The notes under the pieces are model-generated. The model was not told the DNA's origin. It saw only the letters and a program-made list of their open reading frames with translations, and ran no database searches. A DNA stretch of 15,440 bases from CAZHHH01 sp964532085 (GTDB taxonomy: Bacteria > Bacteroidota > Bacteroidia > Bacteroidales > Marinilabiliaceae): the NCBI GenBank assembly GCA_964532085.1, contig CAZHHH010000062.1, forward strand, positions 1 to 15,440. Reading direction: 5' to 3'. Positions within the stretch are counted from its first letter, which is position 1. Each line of letters opens with the position of its first letter. The translations under genes and the position numbers were made by a program. Below are positions 6,158-14,992 of the stretch, piece after piece.

Positions 6158-8881
6158 TTAATTTGTCAACACAAAACCTCCTCTGGTTTGTATAGTTATT
6201 TCATACTCACCTTTTTTATTTATGCTGACCTCTCTTTTATATGGTTCACTTTTTTTATTATCGTTATAAAGATGAACTTTTTGCCCAGCGAACATAGGCA
6301 GATTCAGTTTCACCTTAACAGCTTTTTCTTCAGCATTAACACCAGCTACATACCAACTATCACCACTACGGCGGGCAATAACCACATACTTTCCTGGATA
6401 ACCATCTATGAGCAAAGTTTCATCCCACGTAGTAGGTACATTTTTCATAAAATCAATTTCAAAAGCTGGCACATCCGTCAAGTTATTTGGCGTTAAAGCA
6501 AACATCTGCACTGGACTTTGAAATAACACGGCAGTAGCCAATTGAAATATATCGGTGGTTAAACGCTTATTTCGTTCTCTGTTACTTCTTGTCAAATATT
6601 TATTCAATAAAACACCGCCAAACTCCATAACCCCAACTGTGTTGCGAATGAAAGGATGAAGAGTAGCATAAAAAGCTTCATCTTTACGCACAGCTTCTGA
6701 AAAAATCAACATTTCAGAAGCCAACACCGCTTCACTTCCCACAAAGTTTGGATACATACGCTCCCAACCACGTGGCAATGTGCATCCGTGAAATACAATC
6801 ATCAATCCATAATCATTGGCATCGGATAAAATATCTTCGTAAAGCCTCATAGTTTCCTGCTTATCTCCACCTAAGAAATCAATTTTCAACCCTTTAACAC
6901 CAGCTTTTTGCAACCATTTCATCTCCTTTTTTCGAGCTATGGAAGTGTTCATTTTATTGTGAGGACTTTGTGGTGCATCATTAAATCCACCATTAGAATT
7001 ATACCAAAGAAAAACATCTACATTTTTCTGATTTGCATATTCAATCAGCTTTTCCATACGGTCGTATCCGATATTTATATCCCAAAGAGCATCAATTAAA
7101 ATGTATTCATAACCCAATTCAGAAGCTAAATTGATATATTTAACCTGGTCATCCCAATTCATACTTTGATCTTGCCATACAATCCAGCTCCACGTTGATT
7201 TTCCATATTTATATTCAATTGAGGGCTCATATAATGGCTCAACCAAATCAAATGGGATTGTAGTTTCAACAATCGGTTTTAGATCTTCTCCAACAGTGAT
7301 AGTTCTCCAAGGTGTGACACCCGGTAATCCTATTTGAGCGCCTGTACTTCCAAAGCCATTATTTTGCTCCATACTTGGAAAATCCAAACTATAAAGTCCC
7401 TCTTTGTTTCCTGTATCCAAATGTGAAGCGCAGTACAAACTATTTACACCAGTTTCTGAAAGTAAAACCCATCCATTATCTTCTAAACGGAAAAGTCCAG
7501 GGAAAACATAACCTGTTTCACTATCTGTTGTGGTTACGTTCTGGTCATTGGTATATCCACTTTCATAACTTGGCGAAGTGCGTGCAAAAGCTTCCATTGA
7601 ACGCATCATAGGTGATAAAAAAGCTGTTGTAGTTGTAGGGAATTTATATCCTGTAGCCTCTTTTTCAATAACGCAAGCCCTTCTTTCACCCCAATTGGGT
7701 ATTTCATAACGAAAAGCCACATCATTATTACTCACCTGAAATTTTATGGAAATTTGTCTTAAATCATCATTTGCCACTGTATAAGTCAGCGTATTTGCAC
7801 GATAGCTATTATTATATCTTTTGATTTTATCTTGAGTGTAATCTTTCTTCTCTTCGCCTTTTTCTGCATTTATAAAAATCATATTTTCATAAAAATCACC
7901 CTCATTGGTATATAGACCCAATGGTGAATTTTCCAACATAACCTGATTTTTATATAGAACCGAGTAAGTTGGTTTTCCATTTTCAATAAACAGCTCAACT
8001 TTTAAATTTTTATCAGGACTATAAACAATTTGCTTCTCAATTTTTGAATCATAATCTAATAGAGACAACATTTTAGCTGCATACCTACTTCCTAACATTT
8101 GATATCCTTCAGCAGAGAAATGAAGACTATCTGAAATTGCAAGGCAAGCATCTGAAGGAATAAAATGAGCAGTAGCAATAGTTTTTGGCAAATCTGCAAT
8201 GATTTTATTCATAGATGCACACTTTCCGTTTTGATCTGCAGAAACAACTCCACCAGCTAAAAGAGGAACATCTTTTGCATCTAAATTCAAATCTTTTAGC
8301 AGATTCTCATATACATCTTTAACCTTATTAGGCCAAGTTTTGTCATTATTATTTGACTCTCCTTGATGCAACAAAATTCCTTTAATAACACCATCTTTTT
8401 GAGCTAACTTTGCAGCTTCAACCAAACGAGCATAAGGATTTCCATCATACTCGGCAAGCATTCCTTTCATCCAATGAGGTGCATTATCTACATAAGATTT
8501 ATAATTATCTTTATCAAACAGCTCTATTTTGCATCCTCCAACAGCAACGTTTATAACACCAACCTTTTTATCCTGCGGAAGATTTTCGACCATAGAACGT
8601 CCAAAAAAATCGGCTACACCAATACCAGTATTGCATCTTGCCAAAGGTGGATTTGCTGTGTACCACTCACCTTTTGTTCGATCTAAATCGGGACAGTCAA
8701 TGGTTGCCATAACCTGAAATCTTTCATCAACTTCGTGATATCTGTCCTCTTTAGGTGCAGCACCTTCCATATTTGATTGCCCAAAAGAGAGGAAAATGTA
8801 AAAATTCTCATCCTGTGCATTTACATTAATCACTGATACTGTTAGAAATATCAATGAGATAAGTAATAATATCTTCTTCAT
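6158..8881 (-). CDS. Fusion of a SASA/CE6-like carbohydrate esterase with a GH97 glycosidase
   Basis: A 907-residue secreted protein (signal peptide ending at NAQ, residue 23) joining two enzymes. Residues about 24-275 are a SASA/CE6-type acetylesterase: nucleophile Ser36 in FGQSNMEG, the HQGESN block at 172-177, and the C-terminal Asp251/His254 of DSLH. From about 290 the protein is a complete GH97: an N-terminal beta-sandwich (about 290-545), a (beta/alpha)8 barrel (about 555-800) and a C-terminal beta domain ending at 907. In the barrel, Asp668 in LKIDF matches the nucleophile of retaining GH97s. Glu717 and Glu723 match the calcium-ligand and acid/base glutamates, and the 55-residue Asp-Glu spacing agrees with that family. 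This predicts an alpha-galactosidase or beta-L-arabinopyranosidase rather than an inverting SusB-type glucosidase. It overlaps nothing and starts 8 bp after the GH3 stop. Coupled deacetylation and sugar removal is inferred. Confidence 0.92.
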   Translation of the reverse strand: MKKILLLISLIFLTVSVINVNAQDENFYIFLSFGQSNMEGAAPKEDRYHEVDERFQVMATIDCPDLDRTKGEWYTANPPLARCNTGIGVADFFGRSMVENLPQDKKVGVINVAVGGCKIELFDKDNYKSYVDNAPHWMKGMLAEYDGNPYARLVEAAKLAQKDGVIKGILLHQGESNNNDKTWPNKVKDVYENLLKDLNLDAKDVPLLAGGVVSADQNGKCASMNKIIADLPKTIATAHFIPSDACLAISDSLHFSAEGYQMLGSRYAAKMLSLLDYDSKIEKQIVYSPDKNLKVELFIENGKPTYSVLYKNQVMLENSPLGLYTNEGDFYENMIFINAEKGEEKKDYTQDKIKRYNNSYRANTLTYTVANDDLRQISIKFQVSNNDVAFRYEIPNWGERRACVIEKEATGYKFPTTTTAFLSPMMRSMEAFARTSPSYESGYTNDQNVTTTDSETGYVFPGLFRLEDNGWVLLSETGVNSLYCASHLDTGNKEGLYSLDFPSMEQNNGFGSTGAQIGLPGVTPWRTITVGEDLKPIVETTIPFDLVEPLYEPSIEYKYGKSTWSWIVWQDQSMNWDDQVKYINLASELGYEYILIDALWDINIGYDRMEKLIEYANQKNVDVFLWYNSNGGFNDAPQSPHNKMNTSIARKKEMKWLQKAGVKGLKIDFLGGDKQETMRLYEDILSDANDYGLMIVFHGCTLPRGWERMYPNFVGSEAVLASEMLIFSEAVRKDEAFYATLHPFIRNTVGVMEFGGVLLNKYLTRSNRERNKRLTTDIFQLATAVLFQSPVQMFALTPNNLTDVPAFEIDFMKNVPTTWDETLLIDGYPGKYVVIARRSGDSWYVAGVNAEEKAVKVKLNLPMFAGQKVHLYNDNKKSEPYKREVSINKKGEYEITIQTRGGFVLTN

Positions 8882-8889
8882 TGGAAATT

Positions 8890-11502
8890 CTATTTTATAG
8901 TTATAATTATACTTTTTAAATCTTCATCAATTGAGCTGTTTCCGTATAGGATTTCATATTCCCCAGCAGTTGTTGTCACTTTTCTTTGGTCCCAGTCATA
9001 AAACTCAAAGGAATCATCTGCAAGAGTTAGCTTAACATTTTTCTTTTCACCTGCTTTTAATGACACTTTTTTATATGCTCTTAAGGTTTTTAAAGGACCG
9101 TCAACATCATCAACTTTTTTAATATAAATTTGAACTACCTCAACGCCATCTCTTTTTCCACTATTTTGAACTGGAATGTTAATCTCTACATTTTCATTCA
9201 AATTGATATTTTTATTGTTGATTTTTGCTTTTCCTATTTTAAAATCTGTGTAACTTAATCCATAACCAAATGGGAACATAGCATCAGAAAAATATCTATA
9301 TGTTTTTCCTTTCATCGAATAGTCCTCTATATCTCCTAAATCGCTTGAGTTTTTATAAAAAGTAACCGGCAGTTTCCCCGACGGATTGTAGTCTCCAAAT
9401 ATCACATCTGCAACAGCCAAACCACCTTGTTCGCCTGGATACCAAGCTTGTAGAATTGCATCAACATAATCTACAATAGGCTCAAATGCAATTGCCGAAC
9501 CAGAGCAATTAATATAAATCACCTCTTTTCCAGCCTCCTTCAATGCTTTCAGGCAATTTAGCTGAACTGAAGGTAAATCTATATTTGTTCTGTCGCCACC
9601 CTTAAATCCAGGAAAAGAAACCGGCATTTCTTCACCCTCATAATTTCCTGAAAGGCCGCCAACAAATACAACTGTTTGAACATCTTTTAAAGTTTTTATT
9701 AATTCCACATAATTAACATCTTCTTCTTTTCCAAAATCAAACTCTATATTTGCTTCCCAATTCTCTCTGTGAGCATATTTTATCTCAATTTTGTACTCTT
9801 TACCTTTTTCAAATTTATATGGATACTTACTTAGCAACGTTCTCCAATTTGTATATGTAGTAATTATTTCACCATTAACTTTCAACTCATAAAAGCCAGT
9901 AGCACCTGTTTTAAATACTAACTCTTCTGTTTTATCGGGAACAAAAACTGTCTCATATTTTGCCGAAAAATTCTCAAGCCATACTCTTGGTGCAAACTCG
10001 TGCTGTCCTGCTGCTGTTAGTCTTATAGGATTAGATAATTGTTGTATAGCTACAGGCTCACCTTCAAAATCAGGATGATTCCAATAAGTTGCTTTGAAAC
10101 CAACGTTTCCATCAACTGCACATTTGTTGAAATAACTTATTGTTACTTTATCGTCAACATGGTCAACAGCTTTTTCATAGATAATTTTATTCTGGTCCAT
10201 TTTAGTTTTAAAACCATCTAAAATAGTAATCGTACTTATGGGCGTTCCATTATAGTTACCCCACAACATTTCTGCATTATCAGCATTTGGACCAATAACA
10301 GCAATCTTTTCATTACTATTTTTATTTATAGGTAGTGTATTATTCTTATTTAAAAGAAGAGTCATAGATTGTTTTGCCATTTCATAAGCAAGCTCCTTAT
10401 GTTTGTCGTTATTTAGTATAGATGCAGGAATTTGTGCCCATTTGACGAGTGAATCGTCATCCATTTCGCCCAAATCAAAACGCCCAATTAATACTCTCAT
10501 AAGACTTTTATCAATATCTTCCTCTTTAATTAAATCTCTTTCCAAAGCTTCAGGCAAAAGCATATATGTATAATTATCCCAAATACACTCTAAATCACTA
10601 CCACCAAGCAGTCCACGAGCTGCTGCATGAACAGGCGTTGATGATACATTATGCGTTGTATAAAAATCTGTTATTGCACCACAATCTGTAACAACAATAT
10701 GTTCAAATCCCCATTCGTCTCTTAATATTTTCTGTAATAATTTATCACTACTACAACACGGCTCATCATCCAATCTCTGATAAGCACACATAACCTGCCT
10801 TACATCAGATTCTTGTACTAATGATTTAAATGCGGGAAGATATGTTTCATATAATTCACGTGGATTAACATCATTTAGATTCAACTCATGCCTACTCCAC
10901 TCAGGTCCGGAATGAACAGCATAATGTTTGGCACATGCCAAAAGCTTTTTATATTTTTCATCTTCGGGTCCTTGTAAGCCTTTTACAACTTGCACCCCCA
11001 TTTTAGTAGTTAAATATGGATCTTCGCCATAAGTTTCTTGTCCTCGTCCCCAACGTGGGTCTCTAAAAATATTCACATTAGGTGTCCAAACAGAAAGACT
11101 TAAAAAACGTCTATTTTCTTCTCCTCTATTCTGAGCTTGATGATATTTAGCCCTTGCCTCATCAGAGGTGGCATCAAAAATCTGAAAAACCAAATCTTCA
11201 TTAAATGATGCTGCCATTCCAATTGGTTCAGGAAAAACAGTTACACTGTCATTATTTGCATAACCATGCAGAGCTTCACTCCACCAGTTAAATCGTTTTA
11301 TTCCTAATCGTGGAATAGGCTCCGAATTATCACAAAGTAGCTTGGCTTTTTCCTCTATTGTTAGACGTGAAATCAAATCCTTTGCACGCTCTTCTGAACT
11401 TAAATTAGGATTTTGAAATGGATACTCTTGTGCTAAAACAAACAAGGGAAGCATCAAACAAATTATACCAAATACTTTTTTTGAAATAAATAATGACTTC
11501 AT
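8890..11502 (-). CDS. GH3 beta-xylosidase/beta-glucosidase-type enzyme with inserted PA14 domain
   Basis: An 870-residue secreted GH3 (signal peptide ending at VLAQ, residue 25). The (beta/alpha)8 domain covers about 28-345, with the AKHY motif (Lys192/His193) and nucleophile Asp273 in VTDCG. The alpha/beta sandwich domain runs about 375-720 and is interrupted at about 465-590 by a PA14 beta-barrel (starts at FKATYW, includes the LKVNGE strand). The acid/base is probably Glu622 in the YEGEEM block after the PA14 insertion. A fibronectin III-like domain closes the protein (about 785-855, including GVEVVQIYI and LRAYKKV). The architecture matches Bacteroidota GH3s acting on xylo- or gluco-oligosaccharides. 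Given the GH43 and esterase neighbours, beta-xylosidase activity is the better guess. It sits 25 bp after the GH97 gene and 8 bp before the SASA-GH97 gene, in one operon. Confidence 0.93.
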   Translation of the reverse strand: MKSLFISKKVFGIICLMLPLFVLAQEYPFQNPNLSSEERAKDLISRLTIEEKAKLLCDNSEPIPRLGIKRFNWWSEALHGYANNDSVTVFPEPIGMAASFNEDLVFQIFDATSDEARAKYHQAQNRGEENRRFLSLSVWTPNVNIFRDPRWGRGQETYGEDPYLTTKMGVQVVKGLQGPEDEKYKKLLACAKHYAVHSGPEWSRHELNLNDVNPRELYETYLPAFKSLVQESDVRQVMCAYQRLDDEPCCSSDKLLQKILRDEWGFEHIVVTDCGAITDFYTTHNVSSTPVHAAARGLLGGSDLECIWDNYTYMLLPEALERDLIKEEDIDKSLMRVLIGRFDLGEMDDDSLVKWAQIPASILNNDKHKELAYEMAKQSMTLLLNKNNTLPINKNSNEKIAVIGPNADNAEMLWGNYNGTPISTITILDGFKTKMDQNKIIYEKAVDHVDDKVTISYFNKCAVDGNVGFKATYWNHPDFEGEPVAIQQLSNPIRLTAAGQHEFAPRVWLENFSAKYETVFVPDKTEELVFKTGATGFYELKVNGEIITTYTNWRTLLSKYPYKFEKGKEYKIEIKYAHRENWEANIEFDFGKEEDVNYVELIKTLKDVQTVVFVGGLSGNYEGEEMPVSFPGFKGGDRTNIDLPSVQLNCLKALKEAGKEVIYINCSGSAIAFEPIVDYVDAILQAWYPGEQGGLAVADVIFGDYNPSGKLPVTFYKNSSDLGDIEDYSMKGKTYRYFSDAMFPFGYGLSYTDFKIGKAKINNKNINLNENVEINIPVQNSGKRDGVEVVQIYIKKVDDVDGPLKTLRAYKKVSLKAGEKKNVKLTLADDSFEFYDWDQRKVTTTAGEYEILYGNSSIDEDLKSIIITIK

Positions 11503-11527
11503 AACTATTTAGTTTTAATATTTTTAT

Positions 11528-13447
11528 CTAAAATGGTTCAACCTTTGCGACAAATCCACCACGACGTAACACTTTTACTTTAACCTCGCTATTATTATCA
11601 ATAATTATAGTAACAGTTGAAAATTCTTTATCATGATCGCCGTCTGCTATTATTGATAATCTATATTTTTCGTCTTTTGGCAAAAAGTCAAATTTTATAC
11701 TTTGCTCTTTTTCTATAGACTCTGAGTTTAATCCTCCTATATACCATACTTTCCCTTCTCTTCGGGCAATTAATACATCCTTCCCCGGATAACCATCAAG
11801 AAGTTTTGTATCATCCCAAGCCGTCGGCACATTTTTTAAAAATGTGAGAGCTGCATCAGGTAAATTGTAGAATCCTTCCGGACGATCGGCTAAATGCTGA
11901 AGGGCAGATTCATAAACTACACTTAAAGCTAATTCATGTCCATACGATGTTATATGAGGATATTGCGAATTTGTAAAAGTAGTAGGTGTATAATCCATAG
12001 ACCCTATTACATTTCGAGTAAAAACAATTACTGTATTATGTTCAGGTGCTGTAGTTGTAAATTCTGGTCCATTATTATACCACTCTGCACCTCGAACAGA
12101 CTCCATTGTCATCAAGTTAGGATAAGTACGAGCCCATCCTCTTGGAACAATAGAACCATGAAAATTAACCATCATTTCAAACTTTGCTGCATCTTCTAAA
12201 ATATCAAGATAGTACTCAATCATATATTGTTTTTCACTCAAAAAGAAATCTACTTTAACACCCACAAAACCAAGACTTTTTAACCATGCAAATTCTTTCA
12301 TTCTGTTCTCATGGGTCTTCATACGATCCACAGGTGTTGCCGTAATCCACTTAAACATTCCTGAGTTATACCATATTAAGGGCTTTACACCTTTGGAAAC
12401 AGCATATTTTGCAGCATCTTCAACATCTCCTCCATTTTCCATAGCATCCCACTCCCAATCAAACAAGGTATAAGGCCATTGCATTGAAACAGCTAAGTCG
12501 GTAAATTTTTTCACAACTTGGTAATCACGTGTTCCATGATTATCAGACCAATAATTCCAAGACACTTTTCCAGGTTTAATCCAGGCCGTATTAGCTATAA
12601 CAGATGGTTTTGAGACATCTTCAACCAAAGTTGATTCAACTATTTTGGCTAAATTACCAATCATAATAACCCTCCATGGCGATTGCCACGCTGTTGTTAT
12701 ATTTGGTTTTGCTTCACCTTCACCCTCATGTGGTTCAGGAAGTGTAACCTTATATTCAGATTTATTTATTTGATTACTTAATTTTGTAGCAGCATATCTT
12801 CTATCAACATCTGCTTCATGGATTAAGTACCAAATATCTTTTTCAGCTATGTTAAACAATGCCGGATATCCCCAATCTCCTTGAATGCTGTCACTTTGCA
12901 TCTTGTCATAAAGGAACTCGTTGGACAAATCGAATTTCTGTAACCATCTTAAAGTATTGTCAGGTATTTCATAAGCAGTAAGTTCATCTTCAACAATATA
13001 ATCTCCATCTTTATTAGGAAATTCATATCGAAAAACTAAGCCATCATTATAAACTCTTACAATAATATTTATTTTTGATTTATTTTGATTCTCAAAAAAG
13101 AAAACCTGCTCACGACCAAAGTTTGTACGTTGACTGCGCTTCCCATGAATCATAGTATATTGCTCATTTACAAGTTTTGGCTTTCCTATTTTTAGCAACT
13201 TTAAATTATTATAAAAATTTTGATCATTACGAATTAATCCAAGAGTAACATTTGTCAATTCAATATTTTCATCATTGTTATCTCTACAATCTATTTTTAA
13301 AGACCATATATCATTATTATTAATTAGAGTAGCCCCTATTTTATCATTAGGTGAACGTAATTCTATATTTGCTGAAAATAAAGATGATGTGACAAAAAAT
13401 ATCACTATAAAAATCGTATAATTTTTATATAACTTTAAACCAAACAT
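11528..13447 (-). CDS. GH97 glycosidase (retaining-type, alpha-galactosidase/beta-L-arabinopyranosidase-like)
   Basis: A 639-residue GH97 when started at the ATG at 13447; a GTG at 13468 is the alternative. The ATG is preferred because a basic-plus-hydrophobic signal peptide follows directly (cleavage near SLFSA, residue 26) and a purine-rich AGAGGAA precedes it. The N-terminal beta-sandwich spans about 27-270, the barrel about 280-530 and the C-terminal domain about 535-639. Asp400 in VKVDFF corresponds to the nucleophile of retaining GH97s. Glu449 and Glu455 in MESVRGAEW fit the calcium-ligand and acid/base glutamates, and the Asp-to-Glu spacing of 55 matches. It shares blocks such as NVPTxWD and DGYPGK with the GH97 half of the neighbouring fusion, so the two are paralogues. 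It probably trims alpha-galactose or beta-L-arabinopyranose. It is co-transcribed with the GH43-CBM6 and GH3 genes. Confidence 0.92.
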   Translation of the reverse strand: MFGLKLYKNYTIFIVIFFVTSSLFSANIELRSPNDKIGATLINNNDIWSLKIDCRDNNDENIELTNVTLGLIRNDQNFYNNLKLLKIGKPKLVNEQYTMIHGKRSQRTNFGREQVFFFENQNKSKINIIVRVYNDGLVFRYEFPNKDGDYIVEDELTAYEIPDNTLRWLQKFDLSNEFLYDKMQSDSIQGDWGYPALFNIAEKDIWYLIHEADVDRRYAATKLSNQINKSEYKVTLPEPHEGEGEAKPNITTAWQSPWRVIMIGNLAKIVESTLVEDVSKPSVIANTAWIKPGKVSWNYWSDNHGTRDYQVVKKFTDLAVSMQWPYTLFDWEWDAMENGGDVEDAAKYAVSKGVKPLIWYNSGMFKWITATPVDRMKTHENRMKEFAWLKSLGFVGVKVDFFLSEKQYMIEYYLDILEDAAKFEMMVNFHGSIVPRGWARTYPNLMTMESVRGAEWYNNGPEFTTTAPEHNTVIVFTRNVIGSMDYTPTTFTNSQYPHITSYGHELALSVVYESALQHLADRPEGFYNLPDAALTFLKNVPTAWDDTKLLDGYPGKDVLIARREGKVWYIGGLNSESIEKEQSIKFDFLPKDEKYRLSIIADGDHDKEFSTVTIIIDNNSEVKVKVLRRGGFVAKVEPF

Positions 13448-13489
13448 TTCCTCTAATTTAATTATCACTTAATTTCTCTCTAATACTCC

Positions 13490-14872
13490 TTATTTATAAA
13501 ACTGCCACCAATCAAAATGGAATAAATCTTTCTCTCCTTTAAAAAGGAAGTAAAGATCGTGAACACCTACAACGTTTTCAACTGGCGCATCATACCTGTC
13601 CCAAATACCAGATTTACGTGCGTTATCAATATTTATAGTAGAAATCAATCTTCCATCAATTCCACCAACACGAACTTCTATTTTTCCACCATAAATTGGT
13701 GATGCACTAACCTCAATTCTTTTTGGACCTTCTTGGAAATCCACCCCTTTAACCATTATATAATCACCATGATTAATTGATGTTACAAACAGACGATCAG
13801 CTATTCTCTTACCTCTTGCCCAATCAAAATCTCCTTCCCACTCTGTTTCGAAATGAGTTTTAACACCTTCGCTCCACGCCATCGTTTCTGCTTCTACTCT
13901 AATGTATGGATTAAGTCTGCCTACTTGCTCAGGTCCTCCTATGGAAAAATAAGAACGATTTTCAATAGTACCATCTGCATTATAAACCATCTCATCCATA
14001 TCAACTGAACGACGTTCATAAAACTTTGGGGTTATCTGTTTAAGAACATCATAACTATGACCAAAAACATAAGATTTTCCCTTAAACTCAATAATACCAG
14101 GATGATTACCTCTTGTTTTTTCTGATGCATCAATTATCATCCCCTTATATTCCCATGCTCCAAAAGGCTTTGTACTCATAGCATATCCTATACCTTCTGG
14201 ACAACATGTAGAAGCATAAGCCATATAGTATAATCCATTACGCTTCCACACCCATGGTCCTTCTTGATAATTATGAGGTGTAGTATCATCCTGCATTATC
14301 TCTCCTGAATATGAAATCATATCTTCATTAAGTTTCACATAATAAACATATGGATTACCCCAATACATATATGCTTGACCGTCATCATCAATCAGCACAG
14401 TAGGGTCTATATCGTTTATGCTGTTTTGTATTAATGGCTTGCCAATAGGGTCAATAAAAGGACCATAAGGCGAATCGGCAACCAACACGCCAATTCCTAC
14501 TCCGTTTGGCATAGGGCAATACAAATAAAATTTACCGTTACGTTCAATACATTCAACTGCCCATGCGCCATTATCATACGGAACCCAACTAAAATCTTTT
14601 AGAGAAGCAACTGCACCATATTCAGTCCAATTAACCATATCAGTAGAATAATACAATAACCAATCCTTCATTTTAAAACCCATTGCATCGTCTTCATCAT
14701 GACTTGTATAAAGAAATACTGTATCATTATATACTAAAGGTGCAGGATCAGCAGTATATTTTGTTTGTATAATAGGTCTTTGTGGCGGAATAAAATCCTG
14801 TGCATTTAGACTTAACAACGAACTCATTAAGAGCATAATAACTCCTACAACAATATTTAATTTTAAAAACAT
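13490..14872 (-). CDS. GH43 enzyme with C-terminal CBM6-like module
   Basis: A 460-residue secreted enzyme (signal peptide ending at LNAQ, residue 25) resembling arabinoxylan arabinofuranohydrolases with a GH43-CBM6 layout. The GH43 propeller covers about 35-318: base Asp42 in YTADPA, Asp156 in NDIDPT and acid Glu204 in YQEGPW, with His271 in FGHSY. From about 323 (RVEAET) to the end (HFDWWQF) is a CBM6-like beta-sandwich that would hold the enzyme to xylan chains. The expected activity is removing L-arabinofuranose branches, but beta-xylosidase activity cannot be excluded. The gene is the first one fully inside the window. A 120-bp gap separates it from the upstream alpha/beta-hydrolase, and the GH97 gene follows after about 40 bp. 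There is no T9SS domain, so it is probably periplasmic or secreted by another route. Confidence 0.93.
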   Translation of the reverse strand: MFLKLNIVVGVIMLLMSSLLSLNAQDFIPPQRPIIQTKYTADPAPLVYNDTVFLYTSHDEDDAMGFKMKDWLLYYSTDMVNWTEYGAVASLKDFSWVPYDNGAWAVECIERNGKFYLYCPMPNGVGIGVLVADSPYGPFIDPIGKPLIQNSINDIDPTVLIDDDGQAYMYWGNPYVYYVKLNEDMISYSGEIMQDDTTPHNYQEGPWVWKRNGLYYMAYASTCCPEGIGYAMSTKPFGAWEYKGMIIDASEKTRGNHPGIIEFKGKSYVFGHSYDVLKQITPKFYERRSVDMDEMVYNADGTIENRSYFSIGGPEQVGRLNPYIRVEAETMAWSEGVKTHFETEWEGDFDWARGKRIADRLFVTSINHGDYIMVKGVDFQEGPKRIEVSASPIYGGKIEVRVGGIDGRLISTINIDNARKSGIWDRYDAPVENVVGVHDLYFLFKGEKDLFHFDWWQFYK

Positions 14873-14992
14873 TATAATTTATATATATATGTAAACAAAA
14901 AATAATTCAAAATATAAAATCCCTTTTTCTTTAAAGAGCAGAATCATTTTTTTCAACTACAAAAAAATATTTTGCCAATTGTTTTATGATTA

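Noticed and set aside
5693..6496. Plus-strand open frames of 60-102 codons opposite the esterase and GH97 genes (and similar ones elsewhere)
   Set aside because: They lie wholly inside well-supported minus-strand enzyme genes, have no recognisable domain, and are best explained as antisense shadows.
13448..13468. Seven-residue N-terminal extension of the GH97 gene
   Set aside because: It depends on a GTG start, whereas the ATG at 13447 is preceded by a purine-rich stretch and begins a normal signal peptide.
14880..14891. Alternating AT run just upstream of the GH43-CBM6 start
   Set aside because: A simple low-complexity stretch in AT-rich DNA; no promoter consensus with correct spacing was found around it.
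14928..14937. Perfect 10-bp palindrome TCTTTAAAGA in the 120-bp gap upstream of GH43-CBM6
   Set aside because: It is short, AT-rich and likely by chance in this composition; no spacing or second copy supports an operator.
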